A stretch of DNA of 26,612 bases from an uncultured beta proteobacterium (GTDB lineage: Bacteria; Pseudomonadota; Gammaproteobacteria; Burkholderiales; Burkholderiaceae_C), in assembly GCA_903859265.1 (NCBI GenBank), contig CAIOLZ010000100.1, positions 1 through 26,612 on the forward strand, written 5' to 3'. Of this stretch, positions 1-7,717 are shown piece after piece. How positions within the stretch are numbered: position 1 is the first letter of the stretch; the number at the start of each line of letters is the position of its first letter. Below the pieces are notes generated by a model. That model was given only the letters and a program-made list of their open reading frames with translations. It was not told where the DNA came from and ran no database searches. The position numbers and the translations under genes are program-made.

Positions 1-154
1 AAAACTGCTGATCGCTCAACAGTTGCAGGGAATCACGAAACAAAGTGCTACCGGCGAAGACCGCAAGGCTGCCAATACTGACGACAAAAATGGCCAGCGT
101 GAACAGTGTTACTCTGGCATTGACGGACCGCCACTGGAAAAAATGGATTCGCAT
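1..154 (-). CDS. N-terminal fragment of a membrane-anchored sensor protein
   Basis: The reverse strand opens with ATG at 154 and stays open to the window edge, giving 51 residues that begin MRIHFFQWRSVNARVTLF. A hydrophobic segment (about residues 14-33, TLFTLAIFVVSIGSLAVFAG) is followed by a polar stretch ending LFRDSLQLLSDQQF. A short basic cytoplasmic tail, one TM helix and then a periplasmic helix is the usual start of sensor proteins such as diguanylate cyclases, PAS/GGDEF-EAL proteins or chemoreceptors. The output domain lies outside the window, so the class cannot be fixed. The gene is divergent from the SUI1-like gene. No strong ribosome-binding site is visible before the ATG. Confidence 0.6.
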   Translation of the reverse strand, partial: MRIHFFQWRSVNARVTLFTLAIFVVSIGSLAVFAGSTLFRDSLQLLSDQQF

Positions 155-325
155 GTTGGCGGATAGCGGTTCAACTTCGTGGTCTATGGAATACAAGTTC
201 TAAAAAAACTGACAGAGACTTTAGCAGTTCCGCGCAATATTCAGATCCAAATTGATGGGGTGCAGTCTGCCGCCGGCGACAATTCAAATGCATATTTATC
301 AATTTGCTATGACACAGACCCCATC

Positions 326-688
326 ATGAAATTGCCTGCCGGAATCAGTGGCCTCGTGTACTCCACAGAGAGCGGGCGCATGTGCCCGGTGTGTCGCCAG
401 CCGGTAGCCAAATGCAACTGCAACACGGCGCCCGCACCCGGCAAGTCCGACGGGGTCGTGCGCGTGCGGCGCGAGAGCAAGGGGCGGGGTGGAAAAAACG
501 TTACGCTGGTTGATGGCCTGCCCTTGGCCGGCAGTGCTTTGGCCGCTTTGGGAAAGCAACTCAAATCCTTGTGCGGCAGCGGCGGCACCGTCAAGGACGG
601 TGTGATTGAAGTGCAGGGTGACCATTGCGACCGAATCGTCGGGTGGCTAAAGGCACAGGGATTCACGGTCAAGCGCGCGGGAGGCTGA
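326..688 (+). CDS. SUI1/eIF1-family translation initiation factor homologue (YciH-like)
   Basis: This 120-residue protein has the bacterial SUI1 (YciH) layout. The N-terminus carries a small cysteine cluster (MCPVCRQPVAKCNC, about residues 18-31) that may bind metal. It is followed by the SUI1 core with the basic GRGGK motif, the VTLVDGLPL strand and a C-terminal IVGWLKAQGF helix. Family members are about 105-120 residues long and are thought to influence initiation fidelity near the ribosomal P site; their exact bacterial role is not settled. The frame is open upstream to 179, but family length and the MKLPAGISGLVYST opening favour ATG 326. No strong ribosome-binding site precedes it. It converges with the response-regulator gene, leaving a 50-base gap. 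Confidence 0.85.
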   Translation: MKLPAGISGLVYSTESGRMCPVCRQPVAKCNCNTAPAPGKSDGVVRVRRESKGRGGKNVTLVDGLPLAGSALAALGKQLKSLCGSGGTVKDGVIEVQGDHCDRIVGWLKAQGFTVKRAGG

Positions 689-738
689 TACGGCGTCCAC
701 GCGCTAGCCCTCACCGCGTTTGCGCGCATCTACTTGCG

Positions 739-1386
739 CTACGGTTCGTCTGTCAGGCCGTGTTCCGTGAGAAATGCCAGCAGTGCATTGGTATTGGGGA
801 CCTCCAATTTGGCCATTATTCTCGCGCGGTGGTTATCTACCGTGCGGTACCCAACCCGATCGCTGGCCGCCGTAAATTCCTGCGAGATCAACTTGCTGGA
901 TTTGCCTTGTGCGCAAGGCAATGCCATCTGCTTTTCACGACGGGACAATTTCGCCCACAAGGCGAGCGCGTGCTGACGGGCACGGCGACGGACTGCGATC
1001 TGCACGGCACGCTCTTTGGCACGCTGCACCACTTGCACCAGTTCCTCATTCGGGCAGGGTTTGATCAGCCAGCTCACGGCGCCGCCTTCCATCGCACGCA
1101 CGGCATCGGGAATCGTGCCGTGGCCGGAAAGAAAAACGATGGCAAGCTGGCTTTTACGCTCCTGCAGGATGTTGAACACCTCCAGTCCGCTCATTCCAGG
1201 CTCCATGCGCAAATCCATCACCACCACACCGTTCGAATCCAGATCAGCGCCTTCCAGAAAGGCCTCGCCAGACTCAAAATCGCGAAGCGAAAAATCGCGC
1301 AAATGGGAATTCAGAAGGCTGACCAATGAGCGGCGCAATGCGTCATCGTCATCGACGATGTAGAGATTGAGGTTGCTTGGTTTCAT
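739..1386 (-). CDS. FixJ/TodT-like response regulator (REC plus LuxR-type HTH)
   Basis: This 215-residue regulator has an N-terminal receiver domain with an acidic cluster at VDDDD (11-15), phospho-acceptor D58 in VVVMDLRM, S87 in FLSGHG and the conserved lysine K109 in LIKP. A linker leads to a LuxR/GerE-type helix-turn-helix (about 147-195, LSRREKQM to VDNHRARIMAKL). It should be phosphorylated by the kinase encoded immediately upstream; the two genes overlap by four bases (ATGA). The output domain is FixJ/TodT-like, so unlike DctD it has no sigma-54 AAA+ module. An oddity is that the HTH turn region (QEFTAASDRVGYRTV) is about five residues longer than usual (IARRLGISPRTV type). This may alter DNA recognition or reflect a local indel. 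Targets are unknown. Confidence 0.85.
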   Translation of the reverse strand: MKPSNLNLYIVDDDDALRRSLVSLLNSHLRDFSLRDFESGEAFLEGADLDSNGVVVMDLRMEPGMSGLEVFNILQERKSQLAIVFLSGHGTIPDAVRAMEGGAVSWLIKPCPNEELVQVVQRAKERAVQIAVRRRARQHALALWAKLSRREKQMALPCAQGKSSKLISQEFTAASDRVGYRTVDNHRARIMAKLEVPNTNALLAFLTEHGLTDEP

Positions 1387-3578
1387 GGTTTTAAAGGTTC
1401 CAATGGCAGGTAAACCGAGAAAATTGCGCCCCCGCCGGGCCGGTTTTCATACACCAGACGACCGCGATGGGACTCTACGGTGGTGCGGCAAATGTTGAGC
1501 CCCAGGCCCAGACCTTCGGGCTTGGTGGTGAAAAAAGGCTCAAACAATTGCTGCGCCAAATCATCAGCAATGCCCGGACCACGGTCCGAGACACGGATGA
1601 AAACCCGGTTGTCGATTTCGCCGGTTTCCACCTCGACAATGTTTTCGACGGGTGTTTTATCGGGCATGGACTGCAGGGCATTGACAATCAAATTGAGCAC
1701 CACCTGCTCCAGCAATATCCGGTCCGCCTGAATCACCGGCGGAAACAGCGAAAGCCGGGTCACCACAGTGGCGCGCTGATGGCGGATCTCGGGGCGCAAC
1801 AGTGCAATGACGTTGGAGACAACTTCGTTGACGGTGCAATCCTGAAAACCGGGTGTTTGCTGTTGGACAAAGCCGCGAATGCGCCTGACGATATCCGCCG
1901 CGCGCAGCGCCTGCCCGTTAATTTCGCCCAGCGTCTCCAGCGTCAGTTCCTGATTGCCGGTCTCGGTGTAGGCGCGCGCCGCGCCGGCGAAACTGACCAT
2001 CGCCATCAAAGGCTGGCTTAGCTCATGGGCCAGCGTGGAAGCCATCTCACCCATGCTGGCGAGCCGACCGGCACGCTGCATTTTTGCGGTCTGCAAGCGC
2101 TGCAATTCTTCCGCTTTTTTCTGCTCGGTAATATTCACCACCGAACTGATCCAGCCGTTGTGTTTCCCGTCCGCATCAATCAGCGGTGCGGTGTACACCA
2201 TGGTGTGGACGTCATGTCCTGCTGAATGCCTGATGCGCGATTCAAAGCCGGTCATTGCGGCCTCTCCATTGAGTACCGCGCGGCTGTCCTTCCAGTGCTT
2301 TTCCAGATCATCCGGGTGCCAGTAAGGGTGGGGCGGCTTGCTGCCTATCAGCTCGTCCGCGCTGAAACCCGACATATCACACATTGCAGGGTTGACAAAA
2401 ATAATGGTCCCATCGAGCGCACTGGCCCGCAGCCCTACCAACAGCGAATCGCCCATGGCTTTGCGAAATGCATGCGACTCGCGCAATTCCTGGGTGCGCA
2501 TGTGCACCTGTCGCTCCAACTCCTGGCTTGCATTGCGTTGCTCTGCATAGCGGCGCTCCCGCAACTGCCATATTTTTGCGATCAATAGCAACACCGCGCC
2601 GACCAAACCTGTCAGGGCCCAGGCCAGACGACGGGCATTGGCGACGGGCGAGAGATCGGTCATCACCACGAGCGACCAGGGGGACTGATTCAGAGGCTCT
2701 GAAAGGGTCAGAAAATGGCGCGCTTTACCGTCGAGATTGGCCACTGTTTCGTAGCTGGATTCGCCGGCCACCGGCAATACTTTCCAGGGTGCAGGTTCAA
2801 TACGCTTGTCTTTGCCAAACTGGTTGTTCTCGTCAATAAACCTTTGCTCCACCGGGCTCAGGGGGTGGGTTGCGGTGTAGAGCCAGGGTTCCATGGATGA
2901 CAGAAAAATGACCCCATGCTGGTCAACCAATGAAATGGGTTCCCCGGCACGCCGCCAAGCCATTTCAATCTCCTGCAAGCTGACCTTGATCGCCAACACG
3001 CCGATGGTTCGGCCATCTTCACGCACCGGCGTTGATATAAACAATCCCGGTACGCCGGTGCTGCTGCCAACGGCATAGTAAAGACCGGAGCCATCTTCCG
3101 CCGCGCTTTTGGGGCCCACTTCGCGGCGCTCCATGGCGTCCTTGAAATAAAGCCGGTACGAATAGTTATCACCCACGAACGTGTAGGGCTCTGACCAGTT
3201 GCTCGAAGCCAATGTCAGGCCCGTGGTATCCATCAGGTACAGCGCCTCCGACCCGACTCGTTCATTGACTTCCTGGAGGTGCGCGTTCAACTTCTGGGTG
3301 AGCGCTTTGTCTTTGGTGTTGTGCAGCAGGGCCGCGACCTCCGGATATTGCGCAACCGTGAACGGCACATGTTGAAACCTGGCAATGACACCGCTCAAGC
3401 CCAGGCGCTGCAACTCTATCGTGCTCTGAATGGCCGTGATCTGTTTTTGCTTTTCCCGGCTGGCCGCCATCTCGCCAGCGCTCCCCATGGCCACAATCAA
3501 GGTCAATGCAATGGCCGCGCTCAGCACCCAAGCGGGTAGCGCCAGCGGACGCCCGAGCACCTTCACCGGCAATGTCAT
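1383..3578 (-). CDS. DctB-like sensor histidine kinase (Cache, PAS, HisKA, HATPase)
   Basis: This 731-residue membrane kinase has TM1 at about 15-34, a periplasmic double-Cache-like domain at about 50-310, TM2 at about 318-335, a coiled coil at 340-370 and a PAS domain at about 372-485. The HisKA domain has phospho-acceptor H518 in LAHELSQP. The ATPase domain shows an N box (N633 in LNLIVNALQSM), a G1 box (DRGPGI, 665-670), an F box (FEPFFTTK, 679-686) and a G2 box (GLGLGL). The DNYSYRLYFKDAM stretch resembles the ligand-domain signature of C4-dicarboxylate sensors such as DctB. It is co-transcribed with the TAXI-type binding protein upstream (41-base gap) and the regulator downstream (ATGA overlap). 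This suggests it senses a small organic anion, perhaps through the binding protein; the ligand is inference. Confidence 0.9.
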   Translation of the reverse strand: MTLPVKVLGRPLALPAWVLSAAIALTLIVAMGSAGEMAASREKQKQITAIQSTIELQRLGLSGVIARFQHVPFTVAQYPEVAALLHNTKDKALTQKLNAHLQEVNERVGSEALYLMDTTGLTLASSNWSEPYTFVGDNYSYRLYFKDAMERREVGPKSAAEDGSGLYYAVGSSTGVPGLFISTPVREDGRTIGVLAIKVSLQEIEMAWRRAGEPISLVDQHGVIFLSSMEPWLYTATHPLSPVEQRFIDENNQFGKDKRIEPAPWKVLPVAGESSYETVANLDGKARHFLTLSEPLNQSPWSLVVMTDLSPVANARRLAWALTGLVGAVLLLIAKIWQLRERRYAEQRNASQELERQVHMRTQELRESHAFRKAMGDSLLVGLRASALDGTIIFVNPAMCDMSGFSADELIGSKPPHPYWHPDDLEKHWKDSRAVLNGEAAMTGFESRIRHSAGHDVHTMVYTAPLIDADGKHNGWISSVVNITEQKKAEELQRLQTAKMQRAGRLASMGEMASTLAHELSQPLMAMVSFAGAARAYTETGNQELTLETLGEINGQALRAADIVRRIRGFVQQQTPGFQDCTVNEVVSNVIALLRPEIRHQRATVVTRLSLFPPVIQADRILLEQVVLNLIVNALQSMPDKTPVENIVEVETGEIDNRVFIRVSDRGPGIADDLAQQLFEPFFTTKPEGLGLGLNICRTTVESHRGRLVYENRPGGGAIFSVYLPLEPLKP

Positions 3579-3619
3579 TGCGTCACCTCAACCTCGGAGT
3601 ATTTGTTTGTGTGGCCACT

Positions 3620-4588
3620 TTACTGCTTTGCGGCCACTGTCTTCTGACCGTCGCCGGCAAAACGACTGACGCCCAGCGTGTCATACGGCGTCTTTACCTC
3701 TTTCCAGGCCGCGTGGAAGCGTCCTTCCTGAAGCACGTCGAGTCTGGAAATCAGGCATTTTTGCAATGCGGCAATCTTTTTACCCATCTCACCATTGGGC
3801 TTGAACGGGCGGGTCAGCATCAGGTTGGGTGCAGCCAGAAAGCTGACGTTATACGCACCGAGATTCTGGTAGCTGCGCCGTGCAATCGCAAAGGGCGGCT
3901 GCGCCGGAAGATCGAATTCAGCCAGCATCAGGTTCGATGAAGCCAAATGGCGCGCAATGCTGGGATACGGCCAGCCGCCGGTTGTGAAGATGGCTTGCAC
4001 CTTGTTGCTGCGAAGCATATCGACCGCTTCGTCATCGTTTGCGGCCTCAAACAGTTCCATGCCGTACCCCAGCTGGTTATTGAGCTTTTGTCCCACCAGC
4101 AAGGCCGAACTCACCACCGCCACTTTCACGCCCTTGAGCTCCGAAAACCTGCGCAGGATTTTGGTCTCGCCGCCAATGCCTTTCCAGCCACCAATTTGCG
4201 AACCGTTTTTCAATGTCAGTATGTGCAACAAGTTGGAATGCAGTGGCATTACCGCCTGCAAATCCTTGACGTTCTCATCACCTCCACGCGATATTTCCTG
4301 CAGCGTGTCGATTTGCGCGAAGCCGACGTCAACCTCACTGGAGGACAGTTTCATCAGGTTTTGCAACCCCCCTTGACTTGGCACCGCGCACACCGATACG
4401 GTCGCACCACAAACTGTTTGTATGTCCCTGACCAGCAGTTCATACACACCCCCGTTGGGGCCGCCACCGATGCGCACGGCGCATTCCGGCTGCGCATCTT
4501 GCGCCACTGCGCCCTGCACCAGAGCCAACAGCGCCAGTGCCGTGGCACCGGTCAGGCGTTGCGTTTTTTTGAGCGTACTTGTATTCAT
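3620..4588 (-). CDS. TAXI-family TRAP-type periplasmic solute-binding protein
   Basis: This 322-residue protein begins with a Sec signal peptide (residues 1-29, hydrophobic core ATALALLALV, probable cleavage after GAVA). The mature part opens with the family signature VRIGGGPNGGVYELLV and contains the SQGGLQNLMKLSSSEVDVGFAQ region typical of TAXI (TRAP-associated extracytoplasmic immunogenic) proteins. These bind organic acids or amino-acid-like ligands for tripartite permeases. The start at 4588 is supported by a GAGGAG ribosome-binding site about seven bases upstream. No DctM/DctQ-type permease gene lies within the window. It sits 21 bases after the 45-residue membrane protein gene and 41 bases before the kinase, so a ligand-presenting role in signalling is plausible (inference). 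Confidence 0.88.
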   Translation of the reverse strand: MNTSTLKKTQRLTGATALALLALVQGAVAQDAQPECAVRIGGGPNGGVYELLVRDIQTVCGATVSVCAVPSQGGLQNLMKLSSSEVDVGFAQIDTLQEISRGGDENVKDLQAVMPLHSNLLHILTLKNGSQIGGWKGIGGETKILRRFSELKGVKVAVVSSALLVGQKLNNQLGYGMELFEAANDDEAVDMLRSNKVQAIFTTGGWPYPSIARHLASSNLMLAEFDLPAQPPFAIARRSYQNLGAYNVSFLAAPNLMLTRPFKPNGEMGKKIAALQKCLISRLDVLQEGRFHAAWKEVKTPYDTLGVSRFAGDGQKTVAAKQ

Positions 4589-4609
4589 GGGGAACTCCTC
4601 AGTCAGTAG

Positions 4610-4747
4610 TTAACGGATAACGGTGGGGGCAGCGTGGGTGTCGGCGTCGCCGCCGCGGGACCCATAGCCCGCGAACAGCAGTGCAGCGATCACCAGAATG
4701 GCAAACACAATGAGGCAAAACAGGCGTAGCGCCGTCCAGAATTTCAT
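4610..4747 (-). CDS. Small single-TM membrane protein, 45 residues
   Basis: This short reading frame encodes 45 residues: MKFWTALRLF, a hydrophobic helix of about 18 residues (CLIVFAILVIAALLFAGY) and a short polar tail GSRGGDADTHAAPTVIR. A GGAGAG ribosome-binding site lies five bases before the ATG. The ATG overlaps the stop of the preceding 270-residue gene (shared ATGA), and the TAXI gene follows after 21 bases. Overlap plus a good ribosome-binding site argues that it is translated as part of the operon. No known family is recognised. It could be a small accessory subunit of the sensing complex, or a vestige of a larger membrane component such as a TRAP small subunit; the latter is speculation. 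Confidence 0.7.
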   Translation of the reverse strand: MKFWTALRLFCLIVFAILVIAALLFAGYGSRGGDADTHAAPTVIR

Positions 4748-5556
4748 CGCACTCTCCTTGGCTTGATGGACTCTGAAATCGTCAGGGCGTCCAGCGGGTC
4801 CAGGTTTTGTTCAGCCAGGTGCTGGCGGGTAGGGGCATCAACGGAGCGCATGCCCACATCGAGTTCGGCAAACACCGCGTTGAAGTGGTCCTGCACTGAC
4901 CGCAGCGCCTCATCGGTGAGCAGGCCCTGCATCAGGTCTTCCATGGCAGCCGGATTCAGCGCGCCCATCACCACCTTGCCGGCCTGCACAAACTCCCACT
5001 CAAACTCTTTCTGTTTGATCTTGTGCCGGAAGGCGTCGAGCGCGGCGTGGGCGTCGTTCAGACGCTGAATATTGGCCCGGTAAAACTGCGCCATCCTGTC
5101 CAGTGCGCGCTCCTGCTGCACCAGAACCTGGCCCGGATCGATATCGCGTCGGTCCTCAATCATCTGGCGCATGGATTCAATCTTTCCACCAATTTGGACC
5201 AGGGCCCGGCGAAACGCCTCAAGCCGCTCCTCCCGCCGCAGGCAGTCATTTTGAAGTTGCTCAATGGGGTTTGCGCGGGCTTCGGTTTTGCGTATTTGCA
5301 AAATCCGGTTTTCCAGCTTTTGCAATGCCAGGGGCATCAGCTGCAACGCAAGCACCCCGGTTGCGACTATCCCGATGAGCGCTGCGATTCCCAGCCCGGC
5401 CGATACCGCCGCCCATAGCAACGGGGTGCAAAACGCGAGCACAAACAGTGCCGCGCCAACGCCGGCAGCGCGCACCAGCCAGACTTTGTCGGGCACGGCG
5501 CCGGTTTGCGCGGTTGAGGCGGTCGTGTCCCGCTGAGTCGGTAGGAAGGGTTGCAT
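4744..5556 (-). CDS. Two-TM coiled-coil membrane protein of unknown function
   Basis: This is a 270-residue protein from ATG 5556. Residues 1-28 are polar. Two adjacent hydrophobic segments (about 30-52 and 54-78) form a hairpin anchor. A long, charged, heptad-rich region follows (about 80-190, LENRILQIRK to KQKEFEWEFV), then a helical C-terminal part with VMGALNPAAMEDLMQGLL. The frame extends upstream to 5700, but that extension is compositionally unlike a protein start and would reach back to the sulP end. The coiled coil is loosely reminiscent of PspA-like or IM30-like helical proteins, but no family is assigned. It is the first gene of the five-gene cluster and overlaps the next gene by four bases, suggesting translational coupling. 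Confidence 0.75.
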   Translation of the reverse strand: MQPFLPTQRDTTASTAQTGAVPDKVWLVRAAGVGAALFVLAFCTPLLWAAVSAGLGIAALIGIVATGVLALQLMPLALQKLENRILQIRKTEARANPIEQLQNDCLRREERLEAFRRALVQIGGKIESMRQMIEDRRDIDPGQVLVQQERALDRMAQFYRANIQRLNDAHAALDAFRHKIKQKEFEWEFVQAGKVVMGALNPAAMEDLMQGLLTDEALRSVQDHFNAVFAELDVGMRSVDAPTRQHLAEQNLDPLDALTISESIKPRRVR

Positions 5557-5692
5557 TGTTTGCTTTCGCCTTGAACTGATGTGGCTATCAGTTTCTTTGC
5601 AAACGCAACAAAAAACAGCCGCACGATTGCGCAGGTCCGACTGCGTAGAACTACGCTGCGTGGCGAAAAGCGAGGCGCGGGACGTCGCCGGG
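5557..5692. other. Intergenic region between sulP and the five-gene cluster
   Basis: These 136 bases separate the SulP stop from the coiled-coil gene on the same strand. They contain a short hairpin (GCGTAG/CTACGC arms, two-base loop, 5643-5656). On the reverse strand a run of six T follows a weak CGCA/TGCG stem. Together these might end the sulP transcript, but neither is a strong intrinsic terminator. A promoter for the cluster is expected here; no clear -35/-10 pair was found. Confidence 0.3.
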
Positions 5693-7402
5693 TCAGGCAA
5701 CGGCGGCAGAATTGCCAGCGGCTACAAGCTGGGCGCTGGCGTAGTCCGCTGCATCGGCCACGCTCCAGAACAGGCACTGCTCACAGCCTAAACCCTGGGG
5801 ATCCCAGCGCTGCAACAACTCGCGCACCGTCGTTTTTGCGCGCGCCAGCAACAGGGTTTTACCCATGCGGCGCAGCGCCTGGTGCAGCTCCAGCAGACAG
5901 TCCACCGCAGTGCTGTCGAGGTCGGCACTCTCTTCCAGACTCAATATGACCACCTGCACTGGCAGGCGTCGCCGGACCATTTCGAGCGTGGCTCCCATGA
6001 CGCGCTCCGCGCTACCAAAAAAAAGTGGTTCTTCGGGTCGCAAGACCAGCACACCATCGAGGCTGTGGGTGCCCTGCTGGGCGTGCACATCCACGTAATT
6101 GCGCGTGGTTCCGAGTTCGCCGAGTTCGTGCAAAACCGGCTCACTAAAGCGTTGTAATGCCGCCAGCAACGACAATCCAACCGCTGCCAGCATGCCGTCG
6201 AGCACGCCCAGAACCAGGACGCCCAATGCAGCACCCACCAGCAAGGTCCGGTCGCGATGCATTCCCCAAAACACCAGCAAAGGTTTGGGCGACAAGGAAT
6301 GCCAAAGCGCACTGATCACCGCCACGGCCAGCACCGGGCGCGGTAAAAAATGCAGCACCGGCAAGGCAAAAGCCAGAGTCGCAAGCACCGCGACCAATGC
6401 CATGGCGCCCGATTTTTTGGAGACGGCTCCCGCCGCTGCGTTAGCCGATGTGGCGGAAAAACCTGCGCCCACCGGCATCCCCTGCAGCAAGGCTGCGCCC
6501 ACGTTGCAGGCCCCCAGAACCAGAAGCTCGCGATTGGCATCCAGGGGGTCGCCGTGGCTCAGAGCCATGCTGCGCATACTGCCCCACGATTCGGCAAACA
6601 CCAGCATCACCAACCCAAATGCCAACTCGCACACCCGTACCCAATCCGCAAACGCCAGATCCGGAAATCCAAAGCGCAGCTGCATGGGATCAACCACGCC
6701 GATCTGCTGCACACCCAGTGCGCCCAGGTCCAGCAGCGACGACGCGCCAATGGCCAGCACAATGACCAGCATGCCAGCAGGTACCTGCGGCCAGCGCCGC
6801 AACAAACCGATCGCTGCCGCGCACACCACCGCAATGGCGACGCTGTAGGCATTCCAGATTCCGGTGTGCGTCAGTGCGAACAGAAGGATGTGATAAGGGT
6901 CACCGCTCACGCCGTGCGGCATTTCAAAGCCCAGTGCATCGGGCAACTGCTTGACCACAATGGAGACGGCCACGGCGAAGGCAAAGCCCTTGAGTACCGG
7001 CCGGGAAATGAAGGTCGATAACTGCCCTTGACGAGCCAGCGCCAACAGCATCAGCATCGCACCACTAACCAACACCAGTGCTATCACCACCTGTGCATAG
7101 GCAGCGGCGTTGGCGACGGAATATGCCCCGGTCAACGACACCGCGGCAGCGGCGGCCAGGGTGGCGGTGCTCGACGTTGGCGCAACAACGGCAAACCGGC
7201 TGCCGCCAAAAACCGCATACAGCGCCAGCCCCACCACCAATGCGGTGAACGCATGCGCCACCGGCAAATGCGCCAGCGCAGCATAGGCCACCGCCTCCGG
7301 CAGAAGCAAACCCGCAACACACAGACCTGCCACAACATCGCGGCTGGTATGAGACGCGCCCTGTGAATCAAGCATGGCGTTCAACAGGGAGAGCGCCGTC
7401 AA
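5693..7402 (-). CDS. SulP-family anion transporter with C-terminal STAS domain
   Basis: This 569-residue SLC26/SulP carrier shows the family entry signature near residues 22-55 (RDVVAGLCVAGLLLPEAVAYAAL, PVAHA) and many hydrophobic segments through about residue 410. A STAS domain follows at about 450-555, with SLEESADLDSTAVDCLLELHQAL, where the conserved D-S/T region lies. Family members move sulfate, bicarbonate or dicarboxylates across the inner membrane by proton or sodium coupling; DauA (YchM) of E. coli is a succinate carrier. The substrate cannot be read from sequence. The start is uncertain: TTG at 7402 gives the full frame and ATG at 7375 is a close alternative, and neither has a clear ribosome-binding site. 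A GntR-type operator lies 66 bases upstream. Confidence 0.9.
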   Translation of the reverse strand: MTALSLLNAMLDSQGASHTSRDVVAGLCVAGLLLPEAVAYAALAHLPVAHAFTALVVGLALYAVFGGSRFAVVAPTSSTATLAAAAAVSLTGAYSVANAAAYAQVVIALVLVSGAMLMLLALARQGQLSTFISRPVLKGFAFAVAVSIVVKQLPDALGFEMPHGVSGDPYHILLFALTHTGIWNAYSVAIAVVCAAAIGLLRRWPQVPAGMLVIVLAIGASSLLDLGALGVQQIGVVDPMQLRFGFPDLAFADWVRVCELAFGLVMLVFAESWGSMRSMALSHGDPLDANRELLVLGACNVGAALLQGMPVGAGFSATSANAAAGAVSKKSGAMALVAVLATLAFALPVLHFLPRPVLAVAVISALWHSLSPKPLLVFWGMHRDRTLLVGAALGVLVLGVLDGMLAAVGLSLLAALQRFSEPVLHELGELGTTRNYVDVHAQQGTHSLDGVLVLRPEEPLFFGSAERVMGATLEMVRRRLPVQVVILSLEESADLDSTAVDCLLELHQALRRMGKTLLLARAKTTVRELLQRWDPQGLGCEQCLFWSVADAADYASAQLVAAGNSAAVA

Positions 7403-7717
7403 CTGAAACAGCGTTGGACACTCGTTTGGCTGACACGATATACATCTGCATTGTTTTTATTCCATCACTTGGTACTACCAAGTTATCCCCGGGGATTCTA
7501 GGTCGCTGCCCCGGGAATTCAGCCTTTGCCCTAAGGCGTCGAGCGCAGCCTCACACAACGGCGGTAGCGATCCATAGCGCTTTGCAAAGGCGCAATAAGC
7601 CGTGCTGTGGCAGTATGGATTTCATAACAGCACGCCATGAACAGGGCAATTGTTGTCAGCGTCGCAAGTAAAAAACTTGACCCAGCCTGGGTGGCGCGAC
7701 GGGTCTGCCGGACTTGG
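7403..7717. other. Gene-free regulatory stretch upstream of sulP
   Basis: This 315-base region separates the sulP start from the end of the unrecognised gene. It contains the perfect CTTGGTACTACCAAG palindrome (7468-7482), an ATCCCCGGGGAT palindrome (7485-7496) directly beside it, and a possible -10 box TATATC on the reverse strand (7437-7442), 35 bases before the TTG. A second CCCCGGG occurs at 7509-7515. No convincing coding frame or RNA gene was seen in the remainder (7520-7717). Confidence 0.5.
7468..7482. promoter_or_regulatory. Candidate GntR (FadR/LldR/PdhR-type) operator
   Basis: CTTGGTACTACCAAG is a perfect inverted repeat with seven-base arms and a one-base centre. It contains TTGGT-N3-ACCAA, the consensus bound by FadR-subfamily GntR repressors such as LldR, PdhR and GlcC. 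It lies 66 bases upstream of the sulP TTG and just upstream of a possible -10 box, where a regulator could control sulP. No GntR-family gene is present in the window, so any regulator would be encoded elsewhere. Confidence 0.55.

Noticed and set aside
5557..5700. N-terminal extension of the coiled-coil protein
   Set aside because: The added 48 residues overlap the sulP end and look like translated intergenic DNA; ATG 5556 gives a cleaner start.
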